NCBI GenBank assembly: GCA_014529385.2
Contig: CM043949.1
Location: forward strand, 110,887,977 to 110,951,976
Source: Adiantum capillus-veneris
Lineage: Eukaryota > Streptophyta > Polypodiopsida > Polypodiales > Pteridaceae
Direction: 5' to 3'
Length of the DNA stretch: 64,000 nt
Of this stretch, positions 43,855 to 57,440 are shown one piece after another. The notes beneath the pieces were generated by a model that searched no databases, had not been told where the DNA came from, and worked only from the letters and a program-made list of their open reading frames with translations. The position numbers and the translations under genes are program-made. The first letter of the stretch is position 1; each line of letters opens with the position of its first letter.

Positions 43855-44171
43855 CCATTCATGGTAACGGATACTTATTCTTAATGTAACTGCATTCAAA
43901 CCATGATAATCTATGTACATACGCATAGTCTTGACTTTTTCCTTCATCAAAAAATAGGAGATGTCCAAGAGCTTGGTTGAATAAACCCTCTATTGAGATA
44001 GTCAGTAAGATGATGCTCCACCTCAATAGCATCAGAACGACTCATTTTCTCATGCGGTTTACTAATGGTTATATTACCTGCAATCACGTCTCTTAGAGAA
44101 TCTAATACTTCTTTAGATTTAGCCGAATTTTGACTTGACAAAATGTGCTCTTGTGCATCTTTCCATGTCAA
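43855..44171 (-). pseudogene. Gypsy reverse-transcriptase N-terminal fragment
   Basis: On the minus strand SRSDAIEVEHHLTDYLNRGF then IQPSSWTSPIF matches the start of gypsy RT (linker helix, 'G-I-PS-SPW-SP' motif). After a frameshift, MKEKVKTMRMYIDYHGLN and NKYPLP match the next RT block. The catalytic YxDD part is absent, so this is a truncated and frameshifted remnant. No LTR was identified on either side. Confidence 0.7.
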
Positions 44172-46639
44172 GATTGCCGGTCAAGGGAGAAACAAGCTAT
44201 GCTAGGCAATGCTTTGGTTGACATGGAGACCAAAGGAGTGACTGCCCAAGAGCAGAAAGCTGGCCGGCACAAAATGGACACTCAAGGAGAGCTGGCCACC
44301 GATAGAGTAGTTAAAAAAAAAAAGTGTCAGCATGAGAAGGAAAGGATGTGCCGATAGCCAGCAGACTTGGGTGTAGGGATTCTGGATCTCAATACAAGCG
44401 CTGCAAAGATTTAGTGGAGTTGTGATAGAAACGAGAATCATAGAGCGTGTTGTGATGCCCCATTCACCATCACCGATGGGAGATTTGGTACCAGTTTGAG
44501 CTTTGGCTGCCACATCATCAGGAAGCTATGCCCACTAGCATTAGTGCTAGGGGGGTGGGTGGAATTTTGACGAAAATTAGAAAGTGGAAATTAGAATGCA
44601 AAAAGGGGAGGGTGGAGCTTACAAAAAGGGGATAAGCTCATTTTTAAGGGTCTCTTTGGGATCTTATGGATTGGAGAGCTCAAAAGGGCTCTCTCAGAGA
44701 TTAGCACACGTAAGCCATAACCACGAGCTCAAAGCTCTCTATCTCTCTCCCTTGTGCCTAAGCCCAAGGCTTGTCCTCATGCCAAAATTTCCATAGCTTG
44801 CTCTCTCTTCCTCATGCTTAATCCATGTGAGATATCTCTTTGTTTCTCGTGCCTAAGCCACAAAAGCTTGATCCATTTGCTCTCACAAGCCATTGTATCT
44901 CTTGCTCTTCCTCTTGAACTTCATAAAATCTCTTTCATTAGTTATCATCAAAAAGAGGAATTATAAAGAAAAGGAAAGGTGATTTTGGAAGATTGGGAGA
45001 AAGACGAAGGGGAGAAAACATTTCTGTGGAGCTTTCTCTCTCGACATCATCAAAAACCAAGAAGAGGGAACCAATCTTCACCACAAAGAAGAAGAATAGA
45101 AGGATAAATGGCATGATGTAAACTATGAAGGAAAAAAAAGGGGGATTAGTGAGCGAGGGATTTTCATAGATATTTTTGTGGAAATCTTGGGAATTGAAGA
45201 GCAAAAGAACCATACTGGGTGGGAATTGTGCTTGACATTTGTTGTTTGCTTCCAAAAATTGGGGCATTTTTGATTGGGGGTTTTAGTTGGAAGTGCATTC
45301 CAACATCACAGGGTCATCAAAGATTTAAAAAATGGAAGTATGTACTGGTTTCTAGCATTAACTATGTGTCATTATCTTCTTTCAATTTATTTATAGCCAT
45401 TATTTGTGTTTTAAGTCATGGTTTTTTTTTTGCAATTTCTCTCTAAGACTCACTTTATGCTCTTGCCAAACTAAAATCACCTCTAAATGTACTCATTGCC
45501 ATTGGTTTTTGCCTCTGCTGATTATCCATCTACAACTAGAATCCCAATGCTTTCCTGGTTGACTCTAGAGAACCACACTCTCCGACATCGTATCGTCCAT
45601 TCATCGCTTTCTTTCACTCACTCCCTCTCTCTCTAATTTTGTCAAGCATGATAATTTATGTTAGTCAAGTGGGTGTGATTAATTTAATGATAAAATATAT
45701 ATCATTTTTTGGTACAATTATTCATTACAAATAAAAAATTCTTTGTATTTTTTCAAGAAATAACCCGAGATGGATCCAAGAACAACACCCCCCAAAATTA
45801 CTTTTACTGCCCATATCTCCCTTGTTCAAACTTCCATTGACAAGCAGTAAAGATAGGCATGGAGAGCATGTTGAACACTAAGATTTTGGCCTATTAAACT
45901 GCATTTCAATAGCACCTAAACATCCTTGCCTATAGGCATCAGACCCCATTTAATGGCCCCACAATCCACAATCAGCATACATTTTAGTCAACCTGATTTC
46001 ATAACAGATTCTGGCATAAATTATAAGTTTGGCAAAACTCCTAAATGCTTACAGATTCTCTTTTTCATCTTGTGCCTACAAAGCGGCATGGCAATGAAAC
46101 AAATTTTCATAGAGTAAAATATACAAAATGTTTATGAATCATCTTCCAAAAGATCTCTACAAGTAGCTTGATCTAAATCTAAACCCATGGCTCCTAAATC
46201 AATAAAGAAAGAAATTGAGTTGTTGTTTGTGGATGTGTTGGCTTCATCATCTTTGAATTTGTCCTCTTCCATCTCACCATTCTCATCATGGCAATCATCC
46301 TCACTAAGATCGGTGGCGGCGGGACTTGAATCATCAATCTCTCTCTCCTTTTATCTCCTCCTCATCCAATATAGTAGGTGGGAGAGGGTTGAAGATGGTA
46401 TCCACTTCATTAGTGAAAAATGGGGTTCTCCCTCAAGGTGTTATGAGAACTACAAACCAAATTTTTGGTTGATGGATTGATGAAATATAGATGAACTATA
46501 GAAGAGAAGTTCAAAGTTAGTGACATTGCTATTATGTTACACGAAAATAAGGGTTAAGAAGGCAATCACTCACCTACTAACAATTGCATGGAAAAACTAA
46601 GTTTTCATACCTCCTCGTGTGATGCACACTAGAGTCCAC
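44172..46639. other. Unassigned stretch
   Basis: No recognisable gene. Several CTCTCTC and poly-A/T runs occur. An 'ATGGCACC'-type start at 46187 has no similarity to the LTR mini-ORF and I do not support it as a gene. Confidence 0.45.
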
Positions 46640-48905
46640 CATGTAGAGCCCATTATCATGTCATCTAAACACATTTGCAAACCACTTGCACTCAAAGATG
46701 AAGGTTCTAAAATTGACCTTTAGTATCCTTTCAATAGTTTCACAATACTTGACCTCATCATTATTTGTGTCAAAGTTTCCCATGATGCCACAATCCATGG
46801 TGTTTTGATGCTCATCAATGTGGCATGTACATACGTGCTGACCCCTTGACCACGTAGAGTTAAAGGAGAGGCACTATAAAGAAGAAAAAATTATACAATC
46901 AAGTACAAAGATAAAATCAAGAAAAACCTATACAGTATGGTCTAAGTGTATGAGTACTCTACCTTTGGCATGCAACCTCATGCATACTCCCATTATTGGT
47001 TGGTGATGTCCTCTCTGTGTGCCTTTGATTTGGTCACTCTCTCATGGATCCACTTGGCACTAATGAGATCTAGGAAACATGCAAGGTGTCGCAGAACTAG
47101 GGTTCCATCCTGCCTCCATGAGCTTACTTCCATGCTTCCCTCTCTTGCAAATACCTTGACTTTGCCATTGTCCACAAGTCCACCCACTTGGTCATAACCT
47201 TTGCATTGACGGTGCCCTACTACCTCCATCAGCTTGCTTCTATGCTTCCGTCTCTTGCAAACACCTTGCCTTTGCATTTTCCACAAGTCCACCCACTTGG
47301 TCATAACCTTTGCATTGAGGGTGCCCTCCCATGATCTTGCATCCATGCTTCCGTCTCTTGCAATCACCTTGCCTTTTCCATGTAAATATGCAAATAGATG
47401 AAATGGAACACTTCACTTGATCTAGCTCATATTTTGCTAGAAACAATGGGGTTTTAGGAAGAACAATCTTCCCATTGGGGGCTTTACATCGAGCAATATA
47501 GGTGAGGAGACGTTTCAAGGCTCTCAAATCCTCCCTAGCCCCTAAAGAGCCCCTTTTACCCATAATGTGGTCCCATAGTCTGTGAGAAACATTAGGGAAT
47601 GTCTGCATGGGATCCAAGAGATGTTTTATTTTTAAAGTCCTTCCAATACGAAAGCCTGAAAAATATGGAGTACCTTGACATACCTTTTAGTGGAGTAGAC
47701 TAGGATGGATCATTATTGTAGTGCTCTTCCCAAATGCTTGCCTAGTCTACCATTGTCAACCTAAGAGGTGTCTTCCCATTTATTGGAGCCTTTGATTTGC
47801 TATGACTTTGGGGCACAAAATGATGGTTTTTTTGATAGATTACCTTTTTCAAGGCATCTAGCCATTCCATCACTGATGATGGCCTACAAGTAGGATAGGC
47901 ATTGTGACTCATATTATATCATTAGAGAAAAGCTTCAAACTTAAAATGGTAGAGAGAGAGAGAGAGAACATAACATACCAAAAATCTCTCCAAGGCCAAG
48001 ATAGTCATGCATTGTCTGCATAAGGATATCTTTCACAATGGCCTCTCTCGTATCCTTTGGAAGTGAAACATCGACAACGGGGATGCCCTTGCATAACTCC
48101 TCCAACTCCTCAATGAGGGGCTTGAGGTAGATATCAATATTCGCCACTTTTTACTTCCTTGGCACAAGAAAAATAAGTATACTTACCTTATTGGTAGTCT
48201 CTCATGGTGGAATACTGTAATTGATGATCACCACACACCAAGTGCTCCATGATATACTTGGTGGAAAAGGGATTGACACCATCATTTGCCAATTCAAGCC
48301 TCGAGTGTCAAGGATCTAGCCAAAAATCTAGCCATTGAGCCTCAGTGCACCTCCATGCAGGTGAATTGGTAGGGACACATCATTCTATCATTTGAACAAT
48401 GATTGATGTGCCATGTGAGAAGCTCGTCTGGAGATCTCCTTTAAAACGTGTGGTAAATCCATGGGATAAATGGAAAATGCCTCAATACCTTGCGGGGTAG
48501 GTGAGCCCCGCTCACACAAATCTTGTAGCATGCTTCTCTACACATGGGATAAGAGGTAGCATGTGCATGCTCATTGTGGTATGGTATGCAATCATTGGTG
48601 CATGCATGAATGAAGTCATACACCATGCCAAGTGCAGTGACATACAACCTCATCTATCGGTGATCCAAAGGCATGTGTTGACCTTTAGGAAGAATTTTTC
48701 CCATCAAACCACAATGAAACAAAGAACTAATACAAATGCATGGGGGGACCAAGAAGTGAGTGCAATTTACAAAAAAACATACAAAACTTACCCAAGGAGT
48801 GCATCTACACTTGCATTGCTCCAACCAAATTTTTCTTGCAAGTTAAGGACTTCCAATGATACTCAAAGTACTGAGTACTGTACACCATTATAAAATGGCA
48901 CTCGG
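46640..48905 (-). pseudogene. tnp2-like: Second TNP2-like CACTA transposase remnant
   Basis: Minus-strand pieces in order: LEVLNLQEKFGWSNASVDAL near 48900-48790; LGMVYDFIHACTNDCIPY and LPRKVLRHFPFIPW in 48653-48441; NIDIYLKPLIEELEELCKG then TMHDYLGLGEIFG in 48147-47941; DPMQTFPNVSHRLWDHIMGK in 47617-47480; and the DUF4216-like ERILKVNFRTFIFECKWF near 46760-46680. The same order as the TNP2 gene at 28146-24361, with GIMGNFD paralleling GIMAKFE of that copy. Many frame breaks, a tandem repeat insertion and missing parts show it is dead. No CACTA ends were identified. Confidence 0.75.
47130..47375. repeat. ~109-bp tandem repeat, about 2.3 copies
   Basis: CTTCCGTCTCTTGCAA recurs near 47136, 47246 and 47350, and CCACAAGTCCACCCACTTGG at 47172 and 47281. 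It lies inside the second TNP2 remnant and interrupts its coding sequence. Confidence 0.85.
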
Positions 48906-51900
48906 GCACTTGATAGCACTATGTCCTCTGTTTCTTGTGCCCGTTGAGTGCATGGTCTATAATCCTCCTCGCACATGTTGGGCTCATGTGCCAACAACCA
49001 TCAACCATGTCAAAAATGTGCTTATCCTCAAACTCAAAATCTCCCTAGGATCTAGAAGGAAGAGGTGTTGAAGTAGAGCTAGTGCCACAATCACCATGCA
49101 CCATGCCTTCCCTCACTAGCTCTTGCCGTTGTCTTTTAGGCTTGTGTGCCTCCCTACCAATGGGCCAGGATCATCCCAATCATCCTCCATACGTGTGAAA
49201 GAGAGTTAGGCTAGTTTAAGAAACTTTGGAAAATCACATGTGCTCTAAAAAATGATTAATTAGTAGATTAGGTGTAAGCTAAATTTTCAATAGTGAAAAT
49301 GGGGGAAAAATATAAAAAAATAATTAAAATAATACTATGAGTAGGAAAAGAGAGAAAAGGTTAAAAGAATTAAAAGTGGTACCAAAGAAATAATTTTATA
49401 ACATGAGTATGAAAAGAAAGAGAAGCCTAATTCAGTGGGAGCAATCCCTTGTGTATTTACCTTACGTACACTGCTATCTTGGTTTGCATGGTTTAGTGTG
49501 AACCAATTTTTTGAACATAGGCTCATTGGGAGCAATCCCTTAAAAAATTTTAACCCATAAAGGCTAGGTTTCCTTCCCTTCTTGCATAAAGCAGTTACAC
49601 TCTACAATACTGGGTTAGTGTTCTCTGTCAAAACAGGACTCTTCCCCTTTCACTCATAGTGCTTCACGATAAAACACATCTTGATCTGATGATGGGTGGC
49701 TTGGCACGGACTTTGGGCCATCCACTGCTTGGTATGATTCTGAGCAATAAAAGCATCATACCCGCCTATAGAGAAGGACCTGTGCTAGGCGGCTGTGGTA
49801 CCTCCATAACTGAAGACTTTTGGGGTTTTCCTTGTCCCGGGTTTCAAACTGTAGCCAACGTACTTTGAGCTGCTTCTTACCAATTGACTACCCCTATATA
49901 AAGGTGTGGGATTTTTTCTCCTCCCTCACTTAGACTTGGTGTAGAGAAGAATGTGCAAGTAAGGTCAAATTGATGGTTGGCTCTACACTAATCCATATCC
50001 CCGCTGCTATTGTGATGATTATTAGGATGGCTTCCACTTCAAAGGTTTTTATTCACCATCTTTAGTGTGAACTATGCATTTTTACCACATTGGCTTTTTA
50101 CCGAATTAGCTTCTGTTCTAAACTAATCTCTTACTAATGTTAATTGATGATATACTTGTTATAATCCGATGTTGCATTTTTATATAAATCATACATTCCT
50201 GCTCTTACAAAAACTTTTAACTTGTTATATGCCTATAAAGGGGAGACTTGGGCATAACAAATAGTTAGAATGGTTCCTATTACTACACTTTTGTATAAAG
50301 CAGTTGAGCTCTGGCCCTATTCTATGTTGGATACATTTTTAAGAAAAGTTGATATACTAATCTAGGTTTGGCAGGACCTTGTGATTATAATCTATAAATG
50401 ATGGTTGATATTGCATGGTTGATATTTTGATGTAGGAGGATAAGGGAGTAACTCACCCAAATGATAAATTTGCAAGTTCAAATCTGGTTATGATACATAC
50501 ATGTCACAGATAATACCATAATTGTTATCTGGCTTAATATTTCTACTGAGGTGGGTTAAATGATGAACACTAGTTTGGATTTTAGGAATGTTATGTGGTG
50601 GTTCATATTCCTTCAGAGAGTTACATGGGGACTTTTTTGAGAAATGATTTTGGCTTACAAGTTTTGTTTTACAAAACCATAGGAAGTGATTTACTGTTGA
50701 AATGTGAGTTTGAAAATTGCAGGTTCTAATCTGGTTATGATACATACATTTTGCAAATAATACCATGATTATCTATTGATATCTATCTTAAACTCTCTAA
50801 TGAGGTGGAGATGCTTGTTTGCTTTGATTTACCTACAGCCTGTTGTTGATTACTGGTTTCCGTTTTTAGTCTTTGATATCTGGCTTAGTTCTTTTTTTTT
50901 AATGTAAACTTATACATACATACATACATATTTTAGGTTTGATGCTTTACTGAAAATTGGCATAAAATCTGACCAACATATGGATACTGATCTGGTTTTT
51001 GGTGCTTTACTACCTAAACATGTCCTGGTCTTTGGATATGGCTACTCATTTTCTTGGATTAAATTCTATTCTCATAAAATGGCTATATTTGGGTATGGTT
51101 TGAGGTGGCTTGCCTGCTGGCTGGCTCTGGCTCTGGTTGGTACTTCTCTGGCTCTGGCTGATTTTAGCAAGATCTTTTCTACTTCTTTGCTGACCTTGCT
51201 GGACTTTGTGATGCTGGCCTTGACTTACAAAAAATCTAGCATATAGCATGTTGCTGATTACTGGATTAATGTTTGGCTTTTGGCTATTGAATAAGCTGCC
51301 TTTAAACTGGTCCAGGTTTGAAAAACTTATATGAAGAATGCCAGGTTCATCATTGGATATATCTTTGGCTTCAAATAAATTTGGGTTTTAGATTTTCTAT
51401 CTTAGTTTGACAAACTCCATCTACTGGTTATATTGGGTTTTTTACAAGAGTACTTAAGCTAGGCTAAATCCTAGGAGATATTAGACCCTGTAAAGGATTG
51501 TAAGTCCTTGTTGTGTATAGTCGAAGATCTAGCTTTGATTGGTAAACCTATACATACATACATATTCTCATATTCGAGTTAAAATCTGGCTCTTACTACC
51601 ATATTTTTGATAGATGTGACTCTATCCGATAATTCTTCTAGTCTCTTTTCTGATTGCTAAGCCGATAATATCTTCTACTCTGATGGTTGATACTTTGAAT
51701 TTTTGCTAGTACAACTTCCTGACATATGGTGAAAAAATGGATCTTTTTGATAAAATTTTATAGGGCTAGCACACCCTGATTAATGTAATTTGTGAGCTTG
51801 CTTAAACAAAAACTTCAATACTAATCACTGTTGTTTAATTTTTTTTTTGGGTACAATGATATTTCTAGCCATTATGTTCTAATATGGGTAGTTGGTTTGT

Positions 51901-52525
51901 TCTATTTGAAAGGCTCGACCTCAGAACATATATTAGGATGAAGTTACAAAACTTTGCATTGCATGCAAGTTTTTGTCCATACATTTTTAAGCTAAAAACA
52001 GTACATATAATGACATGGATTAGTCGACATTTTTTACAGTAAATGGTTATTATAAAGTTCTTTTAAAACATATGGAGAAACTATGGCAGGAATATGATAA
52101 ACCTTGAGATTTTAATATATAGGACACTAGCTAGTCTAATAATTTTAAAGTTTGACATGGATAAAAACTGATAGGTCCTTTGAAGCCTGCCATACATAGC
52201 CAAGTCTAACATTATATGTTGGCTTGATTATATGGATGGATGCATGTGAGAATTCTATCTTGGCTTAAAAAGGTTTAGCTTGCTGCAGTCCGGCTTTGAT
52301 AACACTTGATGATTCAACTGGGATGGCTATGATACCTTTGTATAAACTCATTTGGAATGATACCTCATTTCTATTATGCTGTACAATTATGAATCTAAGA
52401 CTGAGTTTTTTATGTACAAATCTTTGCCTAGACATCTTTAGCCAGTCGTCTTTTGAACGTCTTGTTCCTTGGTGTGTATTTATTAAATTTAAAATGGCTA
52501 CACACACACACACACATACACACAC
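48906..52525. other. Unassigned stretch
   Basis: No supported gene. The left part (to about 49200) may still belong to the CACTA remnant. Simple repeats include TACA units (50912-50930 and 51550-51563) and a CTGGCTCTGG-rich patch (51120-51170). The rest is AT-rich with short ORFs only. Confidence 0.45.
52501..52525. repeat. (CA)n microsatellite at the LINE 3' end
   Basis: About 12 CA units with one interruption, directly against the LINE poly-A. Either a target preference or tail expansion. Confidence 0.9.
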
Positions 52526-52906
52526 TTTTTTTTGTAAATCTGCTTTGATTAATTTACAAGTGGGAAACCTCAAAGCGAGTAAAACCCACGAAAAGAAAGG
52601 GATACAAAAAGCGGAGCACTATGAGGCTCCGAAGGCTAGAAATTGTCAAAATGAATCCTGTGGGCATCAAGAGTGATGGCTCCAACGTCATAAAGCAAAA
52701 TGAAGCGCTTGATCAAGAGATAATTTGAAATAGGGAAAGGGATCAACATAAGTGCCTTGGAACATTAAGGAGTTCCTATGGTGCCAGATGGCCCACAAGG
52801 TCCAAAATCTGACCCAGGTGACGAACATCACAAACTCAGATTGCGGTGACTGGAGCACCCCAAAAAGCCAAAGACGTCTGTGAAAAGAGCCGAAAGAAAA
52901 ACGTAG

Positions 52907-54472
52907 CTAAAGAGAAGTTAACACTTGCCGAATGAAGGCTTTGGAGTGGCGACAACACCACAATAAGTGTGGCATGATCTCCTCAACTTCAAGGCATCTG
53001 GGGCAGCAGGAAGGTGCAATTTGCCAAGCATGCAACACACTACCAACAGGTAGAGCTCCCACCCGGAGCAACACCACAAGAAAAAACGTTCTTTCAAAGG
53101 TAGATGACTCTGCCAAATGCAAGGCAATCTGTGTTGCCACCACAAGGATGACTCAAAAAGCAACCACAACTGAGATGCAGTCCAATCCATACATCCGATT
53201 GAAGGATGGCAAGACAATGTGTGTTGCCACCACAAGGATGACTTGGAAAGGGACCACAACTGAGATGCAGTCCAATTAGGTAGTAGCCAGATTCCAATCA
53301 GAGAAGCGAGAGTCCACATCCAAAGGAGGAATGGTGAGTGATTAGCAAGCATCCTTTGAATTTCTTGCGCGCCGGAGAGGAGAATAGAAAGGATCCAACC
53401 AAAAGCGGGACACTGCATTAGCAAACAAAAGAACATAACCCAAGTCATCAAACACCTGATGCACCTGACAGATTCCTTTTTGGAAAAGAAAATACGCTTG
53501 GCGAGGAGACCATTGAACCAAAGTCAAAGCGAAGGCCCTGCTCCAATGCAAACTCTCCAAACAAAGAGAGTTACCCACAAAGGATTGTCGACCATTCCAA
53601 GCCAAATGCGAAGTGACAACCTTCCAATCAACAATGAGAGAAGAAGTAAAGGGACATCCAAGAATGTGTCCTTCAAGCTTTCCAAAAACAACATCCCAAT
53701 AAGTCGGTTTTCCATGACCAAAAGATGGGATGACAATGTGCGTACACAAATGTGTGACCATGAGAGCCTAGGGTTGCAATTGCTCCACCAAAACTGGCAA
53801 CAACATAGCTTTCCGAGCCAAAAGAAGACATCTCAAGTCCAAAATATTTAACCCTCCAAGCCGCTTGGGAGAACACAGCTTGTCCATAGATAGAAGATGA
53901 AGACCCTTCTTGCTAGACGAGGTCCGCCAAAAATGCTCTAAAATATTGGACATGAGGGACTACAAGCGCAACCAAGAATATGATAACAAAGGCAAGTAAA
54001 ACTGCACATAAGCCACAAGGATGCATTGGAAAATTGTGAGACGCACATGAAGTGTCCATGTGGACAGTTTTCGATAATTTAACTTGGAATGCAGACGTTG
54101 GAGCACCCAATCCAGTTTCTGCATAGCCGATACATTCCAATCGAACGAACAACCTAAATGGAAAACCAGAACATGTGAAGAAAAAATCTCCCCAGGGCAC
54201 AATATCTTATGCCAGTCACACTCTTTTAGAGGCAATAGCTTTGATTTACAAAAGTTAACTTTGAGACCTCCTGCCAATCCAAACAAGTGAAGAGTATGCA
54301 TAATTTGTTGTACATCATCATAGTGATTGCGATGCATAAACAAAGAGTCATCCGCATAGGCCTGACTAGCAAAGTGCCGTCTAGAAGGTAAAGTCAGGCC
54401 ATGTAGCCTACCAGTGGAAGTCAAGGAATCCAAATACATAAACAAGGGACGAGTAGCGATTGCATAAAGCAA
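52907..54472 (-). pseudogene. LINE RT catalytic part and C-terminal zinc region
   Basis: The first part (54472-53960) contains SQAYADDSLFMH with the catalytic YADD at 54347-54358, then LAGGLKVNFCKSKL and the usual post-RT region. It continues in further frames (KRLGGLNILDLRCLLLARKA near 53850). A final block with CPRCLEVEEIMPHLLWCC in 53143-52907 matches the zf-RVT zinc-binding region that ends plant LINE ORF2. Stops near 53957 and elsewhere and frame changes break it. RT would copy LINE RNA at the nicked target. Confidence 0.85.
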
Positions 54473-54490
54473 AGCACTCAGAGGGCAGCC

Positions 54491-55763
54491 CTACCTTACC
54501 GACCGTCCCAAAGGCCAAGGTTCTGTGAGAGATCCATCCAGCAAGCCTACAGAAGTATTGTGTGCATACAAGAAAAGCATGACACGGGATATCCTAGGCC
54601 CAAATCCCAAGTGTTGCATGGTATCCACAATATAATCCCAAAGAATAGTATCAAATGCCTTTTCACTATCGACCTGCATGACCAAGACATCCTGTTGTGT
54701 ATATTTTGCATATTCCATGCCAATGATGACATGTGCGAGGTTATCAGTAATTTGGCATCATGGAATGAAGCCGTATTGAGACTGATGCAAGCCTTCATGC
54801 AAAAGCACTTGAGTTAGTTAGAAAGCATTTTTTCCATTAAATTATATACCATAGGCATGAGTGGAATAGGCCGCCAATGAGAGAATTCTTCACACAATGC
54901 ATGCTTAGCTATCAGCTTGAAAAAACCTTCTTTCCAAGAGGAGGGTGATTCCTGTTGTTCCCAAGCAATATTCATCAGGAAAAACAAAGGCAGCTTCAAA
55001 TATTCCCAGAAAGGCAAGAAAAATTCCACAGAGAAACCATCCCAACCACGAGCTCTCCATCGACCCAAATCAAGCAAGCTAGCATACAATTCCAACTCAG
55101 TGAAAAGAGTTCCAAGTCTTGAGCCTGCCGCATCAAAAGAATGGGAGTAACATATGATAGAAACATGTGATGTGCTTGGAGATCTTCTCTTGTGGGAGAA
55201 GAAGGGGCCTCAAAAATCTTGCCATAATGAGAGTGTAGGGCTAGTGCTGGCTCTCGAAAAGTAGAGGTCCACCCCCTTGACAATAATTTAACTCTTTGTA
55301 TAGCTTGAGACTCCTTGGAGTGATGCAAATGCTGGAAGAATTGTTTAGAAGCACATCCTTTATCTGCAAAAACCTATTGACGAGCTCGAGTCTGCCATTT
55401 GGCCAATTTCCTCTCTTCGTTGTGCCGTAAGATAGTGTGAGCAGAAAGAAACTCAGCCATTTGAGTGTCAGTAAGAGAAGAATGATTAGCTAAGTGCATT
55501 AATCTACTACAAGCACCCTTTGCCTAATTAACATGTTCCCTTAATTATGACAAATAATCTCTGCCATAATCTTGGATAACACATTGAACACACATAACAA
55601 AGCGGAACTAGGCTATGTCCATATCAACATACATTTGGGAGATCAAAGGTGGGATGTTATCCACAATCATATCGCAAAAAGTCTTATGCTTGAGATACGC
55701 ATTATTGACGTGTAAAAGTCTCTTCTTGGGTAGGCGGTCATTGACATCAAAAGAGCCAAAACA
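54491..55763 (-). pseudogene. LINE ORF2 middle part and RT N-terminal region
   Basis: Directly left of the inserted LTR it reads LHVNNAYLKHKTFCDMIVDN. Then HNEERKLAKWQTRAR and CASKQFFQHLHHSKE, typical of the region before RT; then GWDGFSVEFFLPFWEYL and CEEFSHWRPIPLMPMVYNLM (RT fingers). The palm motif MQVDSEKAFDTILWDYI follows in 54718-54491. Stops separate the pieces. Phase with the endonuclease side cannot be judged because the LTR lies between. Confidence 0.85.
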
Positions 55764-56199
55764 AAGTTTGTAAGGTTTTCAGTTTTTGAAACCTCAGAAA
55801 TTGTACAAAGCCTGATCAAATTAACTTGGTTGTTAACAAAAAAACTGTAGAATGATCCAACTATGGCAAATATTGGAATTTTTGGAACCATAACAAGAGC
55901 TTTACTATGGTTAAAATTTTTCAGAACAGAATTCCGATAAAATCTGGAAAAGTTACGGGCTCTGAAAGGTTACACTATGAATGTAATTAGTTAAGTAAAA
56001 TTGAATGGTTTCAGTAATTATTACTGCTAAAGACTTTTTATCCTAAGGTTCTAGAAATTGTAGCTATTTTCAAAATTAATCATTAAAAGTCAACAAACTA
56101 GCAGAAAATTGATTTTGTGTATCTGGGGGTCTGTGTGGGATAATGATGAATTTTCCAAGACTAGATGAGTACGGTTTTTAAGAGAAATAAAAAGGTGAA

Positions 56200-57440
56200 A
56201 AATAGAAAATTGATCCAAAATTCTTTGAGATAATTATAAAAGGTAAATCACATTTTATGGAACCCGTGATAATTATCTTAACCTCAGATAACTAGTTTAA
56301 CTAATTATCTCAGTATAATTATACTGTTTTAAGGGGAAATTAAAAGGGAAAAATAGAAAATTGATTCAAAATGCTTTTAGATAATCATCAGACATACATC
56401 ACATCTTATGAAACCCATCATAATTATTTTAATCTCAGATATATAGTTTAACTAATTAACTGAGCATAATTACACTGTTTTTAGGGGAAATTAAAAGGGG
56501 GAAAATAGAAAATTGATCCAAAATAATTTGAGATAATAAATTAGAGAAAAAACACATCTTAAAAAACCCGTGATAATTATCTTAGCCTCAGATAATTAGT
56601 TTAACTAATTATCTCAATAGAATTACACTGTTTTTAGGGGAAAATACATTGGGAAAAATAGCAAACTGATCCAAAATTCTTCGAGATAATTATCAGAGGA
56701 AAAATATATCTTAGGAAACTCTTGATAATTACTTTAGTTTTAGATAAACAATTTAACTAATTATCTCATTAGGAAAACACTATTTTTAAGGAAATATTAA
56801 TGTGGGAAAATAGTAAATTAAACTAAACACCTTTGAGATAATTATTAAAGGTAAATCACATTTTAAAAAACCCATGATAATTATCTTAACCACAGATAAC
56901 TAGTTTAGCTAATTATCTTAGTAGAAAAACACTATTTTTGAGAGTAAAGTAAAGGGGGCAATTCGTAAATCATGTGATATGATTACATACTATTTATCAA
57001 AGATAGATTACATGATAAAAAGGCCGTGATAATTATTTCAAGGTTAGAAACATAGTATAGATATTTGTCTAAGTCAAATTATACTAATTCTAGCTGAAAA
57101 CCATAGAGAAAAATTAGTAAATCATGTTATATGAGTACATGCTATTTAACAAAGCTAGATTACATGATGAAAATGCCATGATAATCATGTCAAGGATAGA
57201 AACTTAGTATAGATATTTAGTTTAGTCAAATTATTCTAATTCTAGCTAGGAACTAAAGGGGGAAACTAGTAAATCATGCTATATGATTACATGCTATTTA
57301 TGAGAGTTAGATTACATGATAAAGAGGCCATGATAATTATGTCAAGGCTAGAAAAGTAGTATAGATATTTATCTAAGTCAAATTATACTAATTTTAGCTG
57401 AAAATTAAAGATGGAAATTAGATAATTGAGTTTGAAAATT
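56200..57440 (+). repeat. ~150-bp tandem repeat array inside the solo LTR
   Basis: A landmark (TAGAAAATTGAT or later TAGTAAATCATG) recurs near 56203, 56353, 56505, 56659, 56811, 56963, 57114, 57266 and 57417, a spacing of 150-154 bp, so about nine units. Each has GATAATTAT and its complement in opposite orientation. The last four units form a more diverged subfamily. AT-rich, no ORF. The array is missing from the other LTR copy at 19638-20982. Confidence 0.85.
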
